Origin: Bacillus sp. UNC438CL73TsuS30
GTDB taxonomy: Bacteria; Bacillota; Bacilli; Bacillales; Cytobacillaceae
Direction of reading: 5' to 3'
Assembly: GCF_000482325.1 (NCBI RefSeq)
Contig: NZ_KI535295.1
Coordinates: forward strand, 1,103,060-1,167,059
DNA length: 64,000 nucleotides
Made by a program: the position numbers and the translations under genes. Below the pieces are notes generated by a model. The model worked only from the letters and a program-made list of their open reading frames with translations. It was not told where the DNA came from and made no database searches. This document shows, piece by piece, positions 15,973 to 25,396 of the stretch (its first letter is position 1; the number at the start of each line of letters is the position of its first letter).

Positions 15973-17499
15973 ATGAGTACGATTGATTATTTAATGCATG
16001 GATTTGGAACAGCACTTATTTGGTATAATTTACTCTTTGCCTTTGTTGGTGTATTAATTGGTACTGCTGTAGGGGTTCTCCCAGGGATTGGTCCAATGAG
16101 CGGAGTCGCCCTTCTCATCCCGGTCACGGCATCCGTTACGGGAGCGCTTCCGCCGGAGCAGGCAGCGACAAGTGCAATCATACTCTTGGCCGGGGTCTAT
16201 TACGGAGCTATGTATGGAGGGTCAACGACTTCCATTCTATTAAATACACCTGGGGAGTCCTCTTCGGTTGTAACGACTTTGGACGGATATCAGATGGCAA
16301 AGAAAGGCCGGGCCGGCAGCGCCTTATCAATCGCAGCAATAGGATCTTTTGTGGCTGGGATTGTAACCCTAATCGCCTTGATTGCTCTGGCACAGCCGTT
16401 ATCAACCATTGCACTAAAATTTGGTCCGTCAGAATATTTTTCACTAATGCTTTTAGGATTAATGGCGGTTAGCGGATTAGCTGGAAATTCTGTTACAAAA
16501 GCCCTAATTATGACAGTTTGCGGTTTATTATTAGGAACAATTGGTATTGACAACGTTTCAGGAATTGCCCGCTTTACTTTTGATGTTCCATGGCTCTATC
16601 AAGGAATTGAATTCTTAACGGTAGCTGTTGGTTTATTTGCTCTCGGCGAAGTATTCAAAACCATTTTGGAAAAAGAAGAAGAAGATGGAGAAATAGCACG
16701 GATTAATAATATGATCCCATCCAAAGAGGAATTTAAAGAATCGGCAGGACCAATTGCCCGAGGATCGATTCTAGGTTTCTTTATAGGAATCCTTCCCGGT
16801 GCGGGTGCAACGCTAGCTTCCTTTTTCTCCTACATCCTGGAAAAAAAGATTTCAAAAAATCCATCTAAATTTGGTACAGGAACAATTGCCGGTGTCGCTG
16901 CACCAGAATCTGCGAATAATGCAGCATCTGGAGGAGCGATGATTCCACTGCTCACTATGGGTATTCCCGGCTCAGGTACGACGGCAATTTTAATGGGCGC
17001 ACTGATGATGTATAATGTCCAGCCTGGTCCATTATTATTTGAGGACCATCCAAGTGTTGCTTGGGGCTTGATAGCAAGTATGTTTATCGGGAACCTTATG
17101 CTATTAATTTTGAATCTACCGCTCGTAAAAGTTTTTGCAAAAATTATTCAAACACCAAAACAATATTTAATTCCATTAATTATCGCGATCTCAATTTTTG
17201 GAGTCTATGCTGTTCAGGTATCGATGTATGATCTTTTGTTATTACTAGCATGTGGTCTCTTAGGATATTTCTTTAGTAAAAATGATTATCCGATTGCACC
17301 GCTTGTCCTTGGACTTGTTTTAGGACCAATGATTGAAAATAATTTACGCAGAGCTTTAACGATTTCGAATGGGGACTATAGCGTATTTTTCACCCGTCCG
17401 ATTTCCCTAGCTTTCCTCATTATTGCTATTCTTTGGCTGATTGTACCAACCCTTATGAAAATGAGAGGGAAACAAGTTGTTATAAATGTAGAAGGATAA
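15973..17499 (+). CDS. tctA: Tripartite tricarboxylate transporter large membrane subunit TctA
   Basis: This 508-residue integral membrane protein has about 11-12 helices. The repeated family motifs GVLPGIGPMSG (about residues 36-46) and GILPGAGATLASF (about 273-285), with NNAASGGAMIPLLTMGIPGS, are diagnostic of TctA. It is the transport channel working with TctB and the TctC receptor. ATG 15973 follows AAAGGAGG. Confidence 0.92.
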   Translation: MSTIDYLMHGFGTALIWYNLLFAFVGVLIGTAVGVLPGIGPMSGVALLIPVTASVTGALPPEQAATSAIILLAGVYYGAMYGGSTTSILLNTPGESSSVVTTLDGYQMAKKGRAGSALSIAAIGSFVAGIVTLIALIALAQPLSTIALKFGPSEYFSLMLLGLMAVSGLAGNSVTKALIMTVCGLLLGTIGIDNVSGIARFTFDVPWLYQGIEFLTVAVGLFALGEVFKTILEKEEEDGEIARINNMIPSKEEFKESAGPIARGSILGFFIGILPGAGATLASFFSYILEKKISKNPSKFGTGTIAGVAAPESANNAASGGAMIPLLTMGIPGSGTTAILMGALMMYNVQPGPLLFEDHPSVAWGLIASMFIGNLMLLILNLPLVKVFAKIIQTPKQYLIPLIIAISIFGVYAVQVSMYDLLLLLACGLLGYFFSKNDYPIAPLVLGLVLGPMIENNLRRALTISNGDYSVFFTRPISLAFLIIAILWLIVPTLMKMRGKQVVINVEG

Positions 17500-17526
17500 A
17501 GATTTCAAAATTTCTGAAATCTATTT

Positions 17527-17558
17527 AAAAACCCCTTTTTTTAAGGGGTTTTTTTTTA
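17527..17558 (+). terminator. Terminator after tctCBA
   Basis: AACCCC and GGGGTT arms are joined by a T/A-rich loop and followed by a long T run. The two-component genes 25 bp downstream may use read-through or their own promoter. Confidence 0.85.
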
Positions 17559-17582
17559 TATGATAAGAAAAGAGGTGTTTGC

Positions 17583-19208
17583 ATGCGTTTACATACGAAA
17601 TTAATGCTGGGTATGTCCATCCTCATTATTAGTCTTGGAATTATTTTGGAATATACTTTTACAAATATCATGGAGACCAAGCTCAAGACTGAAATGGGGG
17701 ATCAAGCATTATCGCTCGCCCAGTCAATTTCAAATATGCCAACCATTAAAGAGGCATTCTCAGCTAAAAATCCGGCTGCTATTATTCAGCCTATAGTCGA
17801 AAAAATAAGAAAACAGGTGGATGCAGAATTTATTGTCATTGGGAATCGCAATGAGGTTCGCTACTCCCATCCAAATCCAGCCCGCATTGGACAAAAAATG
17901 GTTGGAGGTGACAATGACGAAGTTTTCAAAGGAAAATCAGTCGTTTCTGAATCCATTGGGACATTAGGGCCATCATTACGGGGAAAGGCGCCGATTTTTA
18001 GCAATGGAAACGTCATTGGAGTTGTGTCGGTTGGTTTTTTGCAAAAAGAAATTCATCACGATGTTGTAAAAATTCAACGAAAAATCTTTGTTGCCACTTT
18101 GATTGTTTTAGTAGGGGGATTACTAGCAGCGCAATTAATCTCTTTAAATATTAAAAGGGCGATTTTTGGACTCGAGCCAAAAGAAATCGCCTGGATGTAT
18201 CAGGAGAAGCATGCCATCATCGAGTCGATACATGAAGGAATTATAGCGATTGATACAAATGGCAGAATGACGGTTGTCAACGAGACAGCTCATAAAATAT
18301 TAAAAGAGCCTCTTGATATTTTGCTTCGTGGGAAAAAAATTGAAGATGCTCTGGAAAACACACACCTATTAGATGTGGTTGAAACAGGACAAGCCGAATA
18401 TGATCAGGAAATTTTCATCCATGGGGAGGTTTATTTGGCTAACCGCATTCCGATTTTTGGCAGGAATGGACAAGTAATCGGGGCGGTTGCAAGTTTTCGA
18501 AATAAATCGGAGCTTTCCAAATTGCTGCAGGAATTATCTCATGTGAAAGCTTATGCTGAAGGGCTGCGGGCTCAGACACATGAATATTCGAATAGACTTT
18601 ATACTTTACTTGGGTTGATCCAACTTGGCTCCTATAAAGAAGCCATTGAGTTTATTTCTAAAGAAGTTGATTTTGCCCAGGGTTTCATCCATTTTTTAAT
18701 GAAGGAAATCCCGGACCCGATTATTGCCGGATTCATTTTAGGAAAGGTCAGTTTGGCCAGTGAGCTAAAAATTCATTTTTTAGTTGATCGTGAGAGCAGT
18801 TTTCAAGATGTTCCAAAGGAGATTAATAGGGAAACCCTAGTAACGATTATCGGAAATCTGATAAATAATGCGTTTGATGCGGTACGGGACAATGGCAAGG
18901 AAGAAAAGAATGTTACCTTGTTTTTAACCGATCTGGGGAAAGAACTGATAATCGAGGTTGAAGATAATGGAAAGGGAATATCATTAGCGGATCAGGAGCG
19001 GATTTTTCAAGCAGGTTTTACGACAAAGAATACTGTTAGTAATGCTGGGATTGGTCTAAGCCTTGTTCAAAAGGCGATAAGGGACCTTGAGGGTTATGTT
19101 ACTTTATCATCCGAAAAGGGTGAAGGGACGATTTTTACGGTAGCGATACCGAAAAGCAGGGGGTGCCTACATGAAGAAGAGCCGCGATATCGAAGTGTTA
19201 ATTGTTGA
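17583..19208 (+). CDS. CitA/DcuS-type sensor histidine kinase
   Basis: This 541-residue kinase has a membrane segment (about 7-27), an extracytoplasmic PAS/Cache-like ligand domain (about 28-165, with VRYSHPNPARIGQ and GTLGPSLRGKAPIF), a second membrane segment (about 168-190) and a cytoplasmic PAS domain (about 210-310). The phosphoacceptor is in LRAQTHEYSNRLYT (His at about 334), and the ATPase domain shows NLINNAFDA and DNGKGI. This architecture senses di- or tricarboxylates. It lies directly after tctCBA and overlaps its response regulator gene, so it probably regulates tctCBA. Confidence 0.9.
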   Translation: MRLHTKLMLGMSILIISLGIILEYTFTNIMETKLKTEMGDQALSLAQSISNMPTIKEAFSAKNPAAIIQPIVEKIRKQVDAEFIVIGNRNEVRYSHPNPARIGQKMVGGDNDEVFKGKSVVSESIGTLGPSLRGKAPIFSNGNVIGVVSVGFLQKEIHHDVVKIQRKIFVATLIVLVGGLLAAQLISLNIKRAIFGLEPKEIAWMYQEKHAIIESIHEGIIAIDTNGRMTVVNETAHKILKEPLDILLRGKKIEDALENTHLLDVVETGQAEYDQEIFIHGEVYLANRIPIFGRNGQVIGAVASFRNKSELSKLLQELSHVKAYAEGLRAQTHEYSNRLYTLLGLIQLGSYKEAIEFISKEVDFAQGFIHFLMKEIPDPIIAGFILGKVSLASELKIHFLVDRESSFQDVPKEINRETLVTIIGNLINNAFDAVRDNGKEEKNVTLFLTDLGKELIIEVEDNGKGISLADQERIFQAGFTTKNTVSNAGIGLSLVQKAIRDLEGYVTLSSEKGEGTIFTVAIPKSRGCLHEEEPRYRSVNC

Positions 19209-19887
19209 GGATGATTTACGGATTGCGGAAATTCAAAAGCGTTTTATTGAAAAAATAGAAGGGTTCCAGACCGTGGGGATTGCTGTAAATTATGAGGAAG
19301 CAAAAACCTATATCGAACTACTGCAGCCTGATCTTCTTTTATTGGACGTCTATTTTCCGGATATGAATGGGCTTGATTTGCTGAAGGAGACTAAACAGCA
19401 GGAGAAGCAGATGGACGTGATTATGATTACCGCAACAAAAGAGATTCATAAAGTTCAAGAGGCCATTAGTATTGGTGTTTTCGATTATATGATCAAGCCT
19501 GTTGTTTTTGAGCGTTTTAAGCAGTCGTTAGTACGTTATCAGGAATATCATCGGAAGCTGGTGGAGCTACGCGATGAAAATCTGCATGTTACCCAGCAGC
19601 AGGTGGACAAGCTGCTGCGTAAGGAAGTAAGTGGGTCTGGGGCAGCAAATGACAAATCTTATTTGCCGAAAGGAATTGACCCGCTGACACTGGATAAAGT
19701 ACTAATTGTTCTCGGAAAGGTGGATTTCGGTCTGACCGCAGAGGTCGTTGCCAAAGAAATTGGAGTAAGCCGAACCACCGCCAGACGCTATCTAGAGCAT
19801 CTCATGTCCGAGGAAAAAATTGCTGCGGACCTAGCATATGGAACCGTCGGTCGACCAGAGAGAGTCTACAGGTGCCTGACACCATAG
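19171..19887 (+). CDS. CitB/DcuR-type response regulator
   Basis: This 238-residue protein has a receiver domain (about 8-125) with acidic VEDD, phosphoacceptor Asp in LLLDVYFPDMNG and Lys in MIKPV. The C-terminal helix-turn-helix contains VSRTTARRYLEHL, typical of the CitB/CitT family. It overlaps the kinase gene by 38 bp; GGGGGTG precedes ATG 19171. Its last codons (CLTP, stop) come from an interspersed repeat element, so the original C-terminus has probably been replaced. Confidence 0.9.
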   Translation: MKKSRDIEVLIVEDDLRIAEIQKRFIEKIEGFQTVGIAVNYEEAKTYIELLQPDLLLLDVYFPDMNGLDLLKETKQQEKQMDVIMITATKEIHKVQEAISIGVFDYMIKPVVFERFKQSLVRYQEYHRKLVELRDENLHVTQQQVDKLLRKEVSGSGAANDKSYLPKGIDPLTLDKVLIVLGKVDFGLTAEVVAKEIGVSRTTARRYLEHLMSEEKIAADLAYGTVGRPERVYRCLTP

Positions 19888-19928
19888 AAAGACACTTGGG
19901 GTGATTTTGTCCGTGTGGAGTGGACATT
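19871..19928 (+). repeat. Interspersed palindromic element, subtype B (copy 3), overlapping a CDS end
   Basis: GGTGCCTGACACC, then GAAAGACAC, then TTTTGTCCGTGTGGAGTGGACATT. The first palindrome contains the last codons and the stop of the response regulator gene. Confidence 0.75.
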
Positions 19929-19940
19929 GATGGAAAATGG

Positions 19941-19970
19941 ACTTTGCTGAGGCAAAGTCCATTTTTGGGT
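19941..19970. terminator. Bidirectional terminator
   Basis: ATGGACTTTGC pairs with GCAAAGTCCAT, with T/A-rich flanks, between the convergent response regulator and MFS genes. Confidence 0.75.
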
Positions 19971-21245
19971 TTAGCTGGAAACGGTATTGGATTGGGAGGA
20001 GTCTATTTTTTCGGGTACTTTTAGTAGAATTGCACCGCCAATGACGAACAAAATAATGAGGCTGAATATGCCGCTTTTTGTATCTCCCGCTAGTTTGCCT
20101 GTTACACCGACTAAGGTTGGCCCTAAAATAGCTGCAAATTTATAGAAAATATTATAAAAACCAAAAAACTCATTGGCATTTTCTTTTGGGACTAGTCTTG
20201 CAAAATACGAACGGCTTAAGGCTTGAATTCCCCCTTGCGAGGAGGCAACAAGCATAGCCAGAATCCAGAAGTCCAGCGTTGAATCCAGGAAGTAAGCATA
20301 GGAACAAATGACAATATAGACAAAAATCCCGACAAGAAGCATTTTTTTTGCTCTGAATTTTTCTGCAAGTTTTCCGTATAATATCGAAAACGGACAGGCA
20401 ACAATTTGCGTCGCAAATAGAATGATTAAGAGGTTATTAGAACTAATGCCGATATCTGTACCAAATACGGTAGACATGGTAATAACTGTATCAACCCCAT
20501 CAATATAGAAGAAATAAGCAACGAGGAATAGGAAAAGAGCACGGTAAGATTTGATATGTTTAAAGGTTCCAACCATTCGTTTAAAGCTATTAGATACAGG
20601 ATTGGGAACGCGATCGACATAGTACACTTGTTCTACGTTCTTCAGCATCGGGATGGTGAATAATCCCCACCATAAAGCTGTAATTGCAAAGGCAGCCTGA
20701 CTTGCAACGGTAACGGAAAGAGGAAGAATTCCTTTAGATGATAAAATAATTAAGGCGATACTTAAAATGAAGGGAATGGTACTTCCGATATACCCCATCG
20801 CGAATCCTCTCGCAGAAATCCGGTTCATCCGTTCCTCAGAGGTCACATCGACAAGAAAGGCATCGTAGAAAATATTCGCTCCAGCAAAACCGATAACCGT
20901 GAACATATAACAGATTAAGAGAATCAGCCATTGGTGATGGGGAACGAAGGCTAGCAGGAGGGTAAAAACAATTCCGAGTCCAAAGAAAAAGGTGAAAAAT
21001 CGTTTCTTAAATCCTTTATAGTCACCTATCGTCCCTAATATCGGCGCACAAATGGAAATCAGCAGGGTGGCAATTGAGTTGGCAATTCCCCAATAGGCAG
21101 TCGAGTCTACTGCGGCAACCCCTGCATCATTTGCTGCCGATTTAAAATATAATGGAAAAATGGCTGTCGTAATCAGTAACGAATAGGCAGAATTAGCCCA
21201 GTCGTAAAAGACCCAGCTTTTTTCTTGCTTTGACAAACGTTTCAT
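19971..21245 (-). CDS. MFS transporter, UMF1 (Atg22-like) family
   Basis: This 424-residue membrane protein has about 12 helices. The N-terminal motif WVFYDWANSAYSLLITTAIF and the IGDYKGFKKRFF loop are characteristic of the UMF1 group of major facilitator proteins, related to the yeast vacuolar amino-acid effluxer Atg22. The bacterial substrate is not known. The ATG at 21245 follows AAGGGGGA on the minus strand. It is monocistronic. Confidence 0.82.
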   Translation of the reverse strand: MKRLSKQEKSWVFYDWANSAYSLLITTAIFPLYFKSAANDAGVAAVDSTAYWGIANSIATLLISICAPILGTIGDYKGFKKRFFTFFFGLGIVFTLLLAFVPHHQWLILLICYMFTVIGFAGANIFYDAFLVDVTSEERMNRISARGFAMGYIGSTIPFILSIALIILSSKGILPLSVTVASQAAFAITALWWGLFTIPMLKNVEQVYYVDRVPNPVSNSFKRMVGTFKHIKSYRALFLFLVAYFFYIDGVDTVITMSTVFGTDIGISSNNLLIILFATQIVACPFSILYGKLAEKFRAKKMLLVGIFVYIVICSYAYFLDSTLDFWILAMLVASSQGGIQALSRSYFARLVPKENANEFFGFYNIFYKFAAILGPTLVGVTGKLAGDTKSGIFSLIILFVIGGAILLKVPEKIDSSQSNTVSS

Positions 21246-21416
21246 CCAATTTCCCCCTTTGGTCTGTTTTTGCTTTTAGTAAAATATATGCATAGCCAGC
21301 GTCACTTATATAGCCCCCTAAATAAGATATTTCCAGTTTTGTTTTTATTGTAATATAGTAAATGAGAAAAATAATTTCCTTAGAAATAATTTTATAATAT
21401 TTTGAATTTTATGTAA

Positions 21417-22382
21417 ATGTTTGAAAGGATTGTGACAAGCACGTTGAAAAAACATGGTGTGATTTCGTTTGGTGAAGCGTTTATCGATTATATTTCGAAG
21501 GACCGCAGCAATACCAAGTTTACTCAGTTGTTGGGCGGTGCTACGGTAAATGTGATTGTTGGTACGAGAAGACTAGGAATTCCCTCCTATTATTTATGTA
21601 GATTAGGGGTGGATGAGTCTAGTTTATTTGTTGAGCAAGAATTGGTGCGGGAAAAAATCCAAACGGAATATTGTGTCCGTACGCCAAGTAAGAAAATTTG
21701 TCGTGTATATGTTTATTTAAATGAGCAAGGTGAGCGAACTTTTCATTCCTATATCAATCCCACTCCGGATGAATGGCTGCTGGAGTCAGAATTACAGCGT
21801 GATTTATTTGAAAATGCTAAGATCTTTTATTTCGGTTCCGGGACACTTTTTCATGAAACGGCTAGAGGAACCACTGATCGGGCATTGAAGTATGCAAAAG
21901 AGTCCGGCTTATTAAGGGCTTTTGATACCAATATCCGTCTGAAGCGCTGGGAGAGTGATGAGCAATGCCGGGAAACAATTCTTTCTATATTGCAAGAAGT
22001 CGATTTGGTGAAAATGGCTGAGGAGGAATTGTTGTTTCTGACTGAGACTAGTTCTTTAGAAGCTGGATTGGAGAAGCTCTCGTGCCTGAAGATTCCGTTT
22101 CTATTGGTTACTAGGGGAAGTAAAGGAACATGTGCGATTAGGAGTGGAAGCGGAATTTTTGTGCCAGCCGTAAAGGTAAATGCAATTGATACAACTGGGG
22201 CTGGGGATGCGTTCATGGCTGCAATATTGTTTGGATTCCATGAAACAGGGATACCAGAAAACCTGTCTCAGTTAGAAAAATATACGCAATTCGCGAACGA
22301 AATTGCGGCGCTTTCCACAACAGAAATAGGTGCGTTGACTGCACTTACGAATCTTCAGGAGAAAGTGCAAATATATAAATAG
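21417..22382 (+). CDS. PfkB-family carbohydrate kinase (fructokinase/ribokinase-like)
   Basis: This protein of about 321 residues has the PfkB C-terminal signature DTTGAGDAFMAAIL (about residues 258-271, with catalytic Asp in GAGDAF) and the N-terminal GGATVNVIVGTRRLG. It phosphorylates a sugar or nucleoside with ATP. The start is uncertain: ATG 21417 has no ribosome-binding site. GTG 21432 or TTG 21444, near AAAGGA, are alternatives, and homology would begin at about VISFGEAFIDY. No sugar transporter or other sugar gene is adjacent, so the substrate is unknown. Confidence 0.8.
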   Translation: MFERIVTSTLKKHGVISFGEAFIDYISKDRSNTKFTQLLGGATVNVIVGTRRLGIPSYYLCRLGVDESSLFVEQELVREKIQTEYCVRTPSKKICRVYVYLNEQGERTFHSYINPTPDEWLLESELQRDLFENAKIFYFGSGTLFHETARGTTDRALKYAKESGLLRAFDTNIRLKRWESDEQCRETILSILQEVDLVKMAEEELLFLTETSSLEAGLEKLSCLKIPFLLVTRGSKGTCAIRSGSGIFVPAVKVNAIDTTGAGDAFMAAILFGFHETGIPENLSQLEKYTQFANEIAALSTTEIGALTALTNLQEKVQIYK

Positions 22383-22479
22383 TTCTAGGTTTTCTTGATA
22401 TCGAATGTGAAAAAATTACTTTCCATTGTAGGTTAAGATTATAATAATAGAGAAGGAAATTTTAAGGAGGGGATTTTCA

Positions 22480-22923
22480 ATGGGGATTTCTCGTTTTTTT
22501 GTAAATGGTTCATGGCATGGCGATCGGAATGGTACTGGACATATTGAAGCAGCCGGGTTGGATATAACTGCTTCTGTTCCAAAGGAATTTGATGGTCCGG
22601 GGCTTGGCTCAAGTCCAGAAGAGCTTTTGATTGCTGCTTCAAATAATTGCTACATGATTACACTGGCAGCGATGATTAGCAACCGCAAAATTGAGGGTGT
22701 CAGCTTCGAAGTTGTTTCGGAAGGCATTGTTGATAAAATCGATGGAAAGCTGAAATTTAAGCAAATTAATCATAAACCAACTATTTACATAAACCCGAAT
22801 GCCGAAGTTACAGTCGAAAAATTAGAGGAAATAGCAGTCCGCGCAGAAAAAGCCTGCTTCATCTCCAACACCCTAAGATGCAGCATCGAATTCACAGTCC
22901 AACCGAAAGTACTCGTTAAATAA
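22480..22923 (+). CDS. OsmC/Ohr-family peroxidase-like protein
   Basis: This 147-residue protein is full length for the OsmC family. The two redox cysteines are present: the peroxidatic one in SNNCYMITLAAM (about residue 60) and the second in EKACFISNTL. Such proteins reduce organic hydroperoxides in the cytoplasm using a dithiol partner. ATG 22480 follows the strong site AAGGAGGGG. No MarR/OhrR regulator is adjacent. Confidence 0.88.
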   Translation: MGISRFFVNGSWHGDRNGTGHIEAAGLDITASVPKEFDGPGLGSSPEELLIAASNNCYMITLAAMISNRKIEGVSFEVVSEGIVDKIDGKLKFKQINHKPTIYINPNAEVTVEKLEEIAVRAEKACFISNTLRCSIEFTVQPKVLVK

Positions 22924-22936
22924 GGTGACAAAATAA

Positions 22937-22991
22937 GGTGACAGGCACCGGACGTGGACAAACGGCTAAATTTGTCCATGTGGGATGGACA
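22937..22991 (+). repeat. Interspersed palindromic element, subtype A (copy 4)
   Basis: GGTGACAGGCACCGGACGTG, then TTTGTCCATGTGGGATGGAC. It begins 14 bp after the OsmC stop codon. Confidence 0.8.
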
Positions 22992-23197
22992 ACGGTGGTC
23001 GCAGGTATTGGAAAAGCTTGGAAAATGTAAATGGACGTAAACTGGTTAAATAGTTTACGTCCTTTATTTCTAATAATTGGACCTGGTATTGTTTTATGCG
23101 AGGGTTTATTTTTCTTGAAAAATAGGTTAACGTATATATTTATTTCTGAATGCCTATAATGGAAAAGTTTTATAAAACAACCAGAAAGAGGTTTCAG

Positions 23198-24223
23198 ATG
23201 AATATTTGGTTTAATCGTTGGTTTACGACAGTTTCTCACTATATCGATATGATTCGTGAGAATCCGGATCAACGGAAGTTTATGATTTATGGAACACATC
23301 CCAACAAGGATGCCCTTTATTTACAGAATTGTGATTTTGCTTTTATTGAACCGGATGTTTCCGGTGAGGAATATATTCAGTTTTGTCTTGAGTTTTGTAA
23401 AAAGCATAAAATTGATATTTTTATTCCTCGAAAGGAAAATGTATTAATTTCTAGACAGCTTACCTTATTTGAAGAACTGGGTGTAAAGGTTCTGGTTTGC
23501 CCTGATGCTGAATTAATGGAGACAATGGATAATAAAGCTACAGCCTACCAATCCATTAAAAAATGTGCAAAAAATGGTAAAACCTTGGTTTCTATTCCTG
23601 ATTATTTTGTGGTGAATACGGTTGATTCTTTTAAACATGCATATGAACGGCTACAGAAAAAAGGGCATACTGTTTGTATTAAACCAGTAATCGGTGAGGG
23701 CGCGAATGGTTTTCGGGTGATTCGAGAAGAAAATGACACCATTGATCAGCTCTTTAATCATGGAATGAGCCGTCGGATTCCTTTTCAATATGCGTGCGAA
23801 ATTTTGGGCCAAAGTGAGACGTTTCCCGACTTAATGGCATTGGAGTATTTAGACGGTCCGGAATATAGCATTGATTGTTTGGCAACGGAAGAAAAATTAA
23901 TTGCAGCTATTCCACGATTAAAAGGTTCAGGTAGAGTCCGTGAGCTTGTTGAACATTTTGAGCTTATTCAGATGGCTCATGCTTTTCATCGAGAGTATCA
24001 ATTGCCGTATGTGTTTAACATTCAGGTGAAATATAACGGCGATGTCCCTAAACTACTGGAAATCAATCCGCGAATGAGCGGGGGGATGCATTATAGTTGT
24101 CTTTCTGGAATCAATATGCCATACCTCGCCATCAAAATCCTGTTAGGTGAGGAAATCGAGCTTGTAAAACCTAGATTCGGGATTAGGGCTAGTTATATTG
24201 AAAAAGAAATGATAATTGAATAA
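23198..24223 (+). CDS. ATP-grasp family protein
   Basis: This 341-residue protein has an N-terminal Rossmann-like pre-ATP-grasp domain and an ATP-grasp fold similar to carbamoyl-phosphate synthetase or biotin carboxylase ATP-binding domains. CIKPVIGEGANGFRVI binds nucleotide, and LEINPRMSGGMHYSCLSGINM carries the metal-binding Glu/Asn. Such enzymes form acyl-phosphate intermediates to join a carboxylate and an amine. ATG 23198 has AGAGG 6 bp before it; the frame extends to ATG 23150 without support. It is monocistronic and the substrate is unknown. Confidence 0.78.
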   Translation: MNIWFNRWFTTVSHYIDMIRENPDQRKFMIYGTHPNKDALYLQNCDFAFIEPDVSGEEYIQFCLEFCKKHKIDIFIPRKENVLISRQLTLFEELGVKVLVCPDAELMETMDNKATAYQSIKKCAKNGKTLVSIPDYFVVNTVDSFKHAYERLQKKGHTVCIKPVIGEGANGFRVIREENDTIDQLFNHGMSRRIPFQYACEILGQSETFPDLMALEYLDGPEYSIDCLATEEKLIAAIPRLKGSGRVRELVEHFELIQMAHAFHREYQLPYVFNIQVKYNGDVPKLLEINPRMSGGMHYSCLSGINMPYLAIKILLGEEIELVKPRFGIRASYIEKEMIIE

Positions 24224-24228
24224 AAGGA

Positions 24229-24263
24229 AAACCTACCATTCATTTGCGTGGTAGGTTTTTTAC
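24229..24263 (+). terminator. Rho-independent terminator
   Basis: AAACCTACCA pairs with TGGTAGGTTT, followed by TTTT, after the ATP-grasp gene. Confidence 0.85.
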
Positions 24264-24328
24264 TTATAGAGGTCACAGTTCTAAGCGTTTACTTATCACT
24301 TTACAAAGTACCAAAGCCTGTTTAGGAA

Positions 24329-24386
24329 GTGTCCACTCCAAAAAGACATTTTCGTCGATTTGTCCACGAAGGGTGACAGGCACCGT
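24329..24386. repeat. Interspersed palindromic element, divergent (copy 5)
   Basis: GTGTCCACTCC, then ATTTGTCCACGAAGGGTGACAG and GCACCGTAC. The order of the conserved blocks differs from subtype A. The adjacent TACTGTTGGTACCGTACAGT is itself a palindrome and may instead be part of the GntR control region. Confidence 0.6.
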
Positions 24387-24412
24387 ACTGTTGGTACCGT
24401 ACAGTTTTCGTC

Positions 24413-24473
24413 AAAACTAGTCAAAACTTCACAAAATAACACGCTAGTTTTAGTGTTTGGATAATAATATAAT
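24413..24473 (+). promoter_or_regulatory. Putative control region of the hydroxyproline island
   Basis: An inverted repeat AAAACTAG ... CTAGTTTT (24413-24452, arms 24 bp apart) precedes a TATAAT (24468-24473), about 80 bp before the GntR start. It could hold operator sites for the GntR protein. The -35 element is weak. Confidence 0.35.
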
Positions 24474-24551
24474 GTGGTTAAAGGTTTGACCATTAGACGT
24501 TCCAATCTTTAATTTAGGTCGAAATTCATTATGGAGGGAGGGATTTTTGGC

Positions 24552-25313
24552 GTGAATGAAGAGGAAAACAACCAGTTTGCTAGTGTTTTTAATAAGGTTC
24601 AACCAGTTAGAGGTTTTGAGGATGTTCTCACTCAAATCTATAATGCAATTTATAGTAACCAATTAAAAACCGGTGATCGGCTTCCGAGCGAACGGGAAAT
24701 GGCCAGTATGTTTGAAGTAAGCCGGACAACCATTCGCGAAGCAATAAGGGTACTTGAGGCAGAACAGGTAGTAGAAGTCAAAAGAGGCGTGAACGGCGGC
24801 ATTAGTATAGTAGAACCTAAACCCAACCAGCTGGGCCGTTCGTTGGAAACCTTACTTCACTTCCGCGGAGCAACCTTTACAGAACTTGCCGAATTTCGTA
24901 CCGATTTTGAAGGAAAAACAGCCTTTTTGGCAGCAGAAAGAGCAACTCATCTCGAGACCGACCAAATCATCCTCATTGCGAAAAAATTCAAAGAACTGAC
25001 AACAGATATCAATACCCCTTGGGAGCAATTAATCGACCTAGACACTGCGATGCATGAAGCTGTCGCGTATGCCTCAAAAAACCAAATACATATTGCCATA
25101 ATGCTTGGAATTCAAAGTGTTCTACGAAAGACAGCATTAAGTTTAGAAAGCGGTAACGACCAAAAATTTCGTGAACAACAAGCGATAGAGTTAATGGAAA
25201 TTGCACAAGCCATTCAAAACCGTGATGCGAATTCGGCCAAATTAAAAATGGCAGAACACGTCGAGGGAAATATTACATCGAAAATGAACCAAAGTTTTAC
25301 GAATTTGAAATGA
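24552..25313 (+). CDS. GntR/FadR-subfamily transcriptional regulator
   Basis: This 253-residue protein has a GntR winged helix at about residues 20-85 (GDRLPSEREMASMFEVSRTT, then IREAIRVLE) and a C-terminal all-helical FCD ligand domain with the usual metal-binding Asp/His pattern (EFRTDFEG, DLDTAMHEAVA). GTG 24552 is preferred, with GGAGGGAGGG upstream; the ATG at 24531 precedes that site. It is first in the hydroxyproline island and is the likely regulator, responding to a hydroxyproline or a pathway intermediate. Confidence 0.86.
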   Translation: MNEEENNQFASVFNKVQPVRGFEDVLTQIYNAIYSNQLKTGDRLPSEREMASMFEVSRTTIREAIRVLEAEQVVEVKRGVNGGISIVEPKPNQLGRSLETLLHFRGATFTELAEFRTDFEGKTAFLAAERATHLETDQIILIAKKFKELTTDINTPWEQLIDLDTAMHEAVAYASKNQIHIAIMLGIQSVLRKTALSLESGNDQKFREQQAIELMEIAQAIQNRDANSAKLKMAEHVEGNITSKMNQSFTNLK

Positions 25314-25335
25314 TAGCAGTCACCTTCATACCATC

Positions 25336-25353
25336 ATGTTTTTTATAAAACAT
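25336..25353. promoter_or_regulatory. Palindrome between the GntR gene and aconitase X
   Basis: ATGTTTT-TTAT-AAAACAT is a perfect-arm inverted repeat 43 bp before the small aconitase X gene. It may be an operator for the GntR regulator or a weak hairpin. Confidence 0.3.
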
Positions 25354-25396
25354 CTACGAGTCAACACCCTTAACAATAAGCAAAGGGGTTGTAAAC

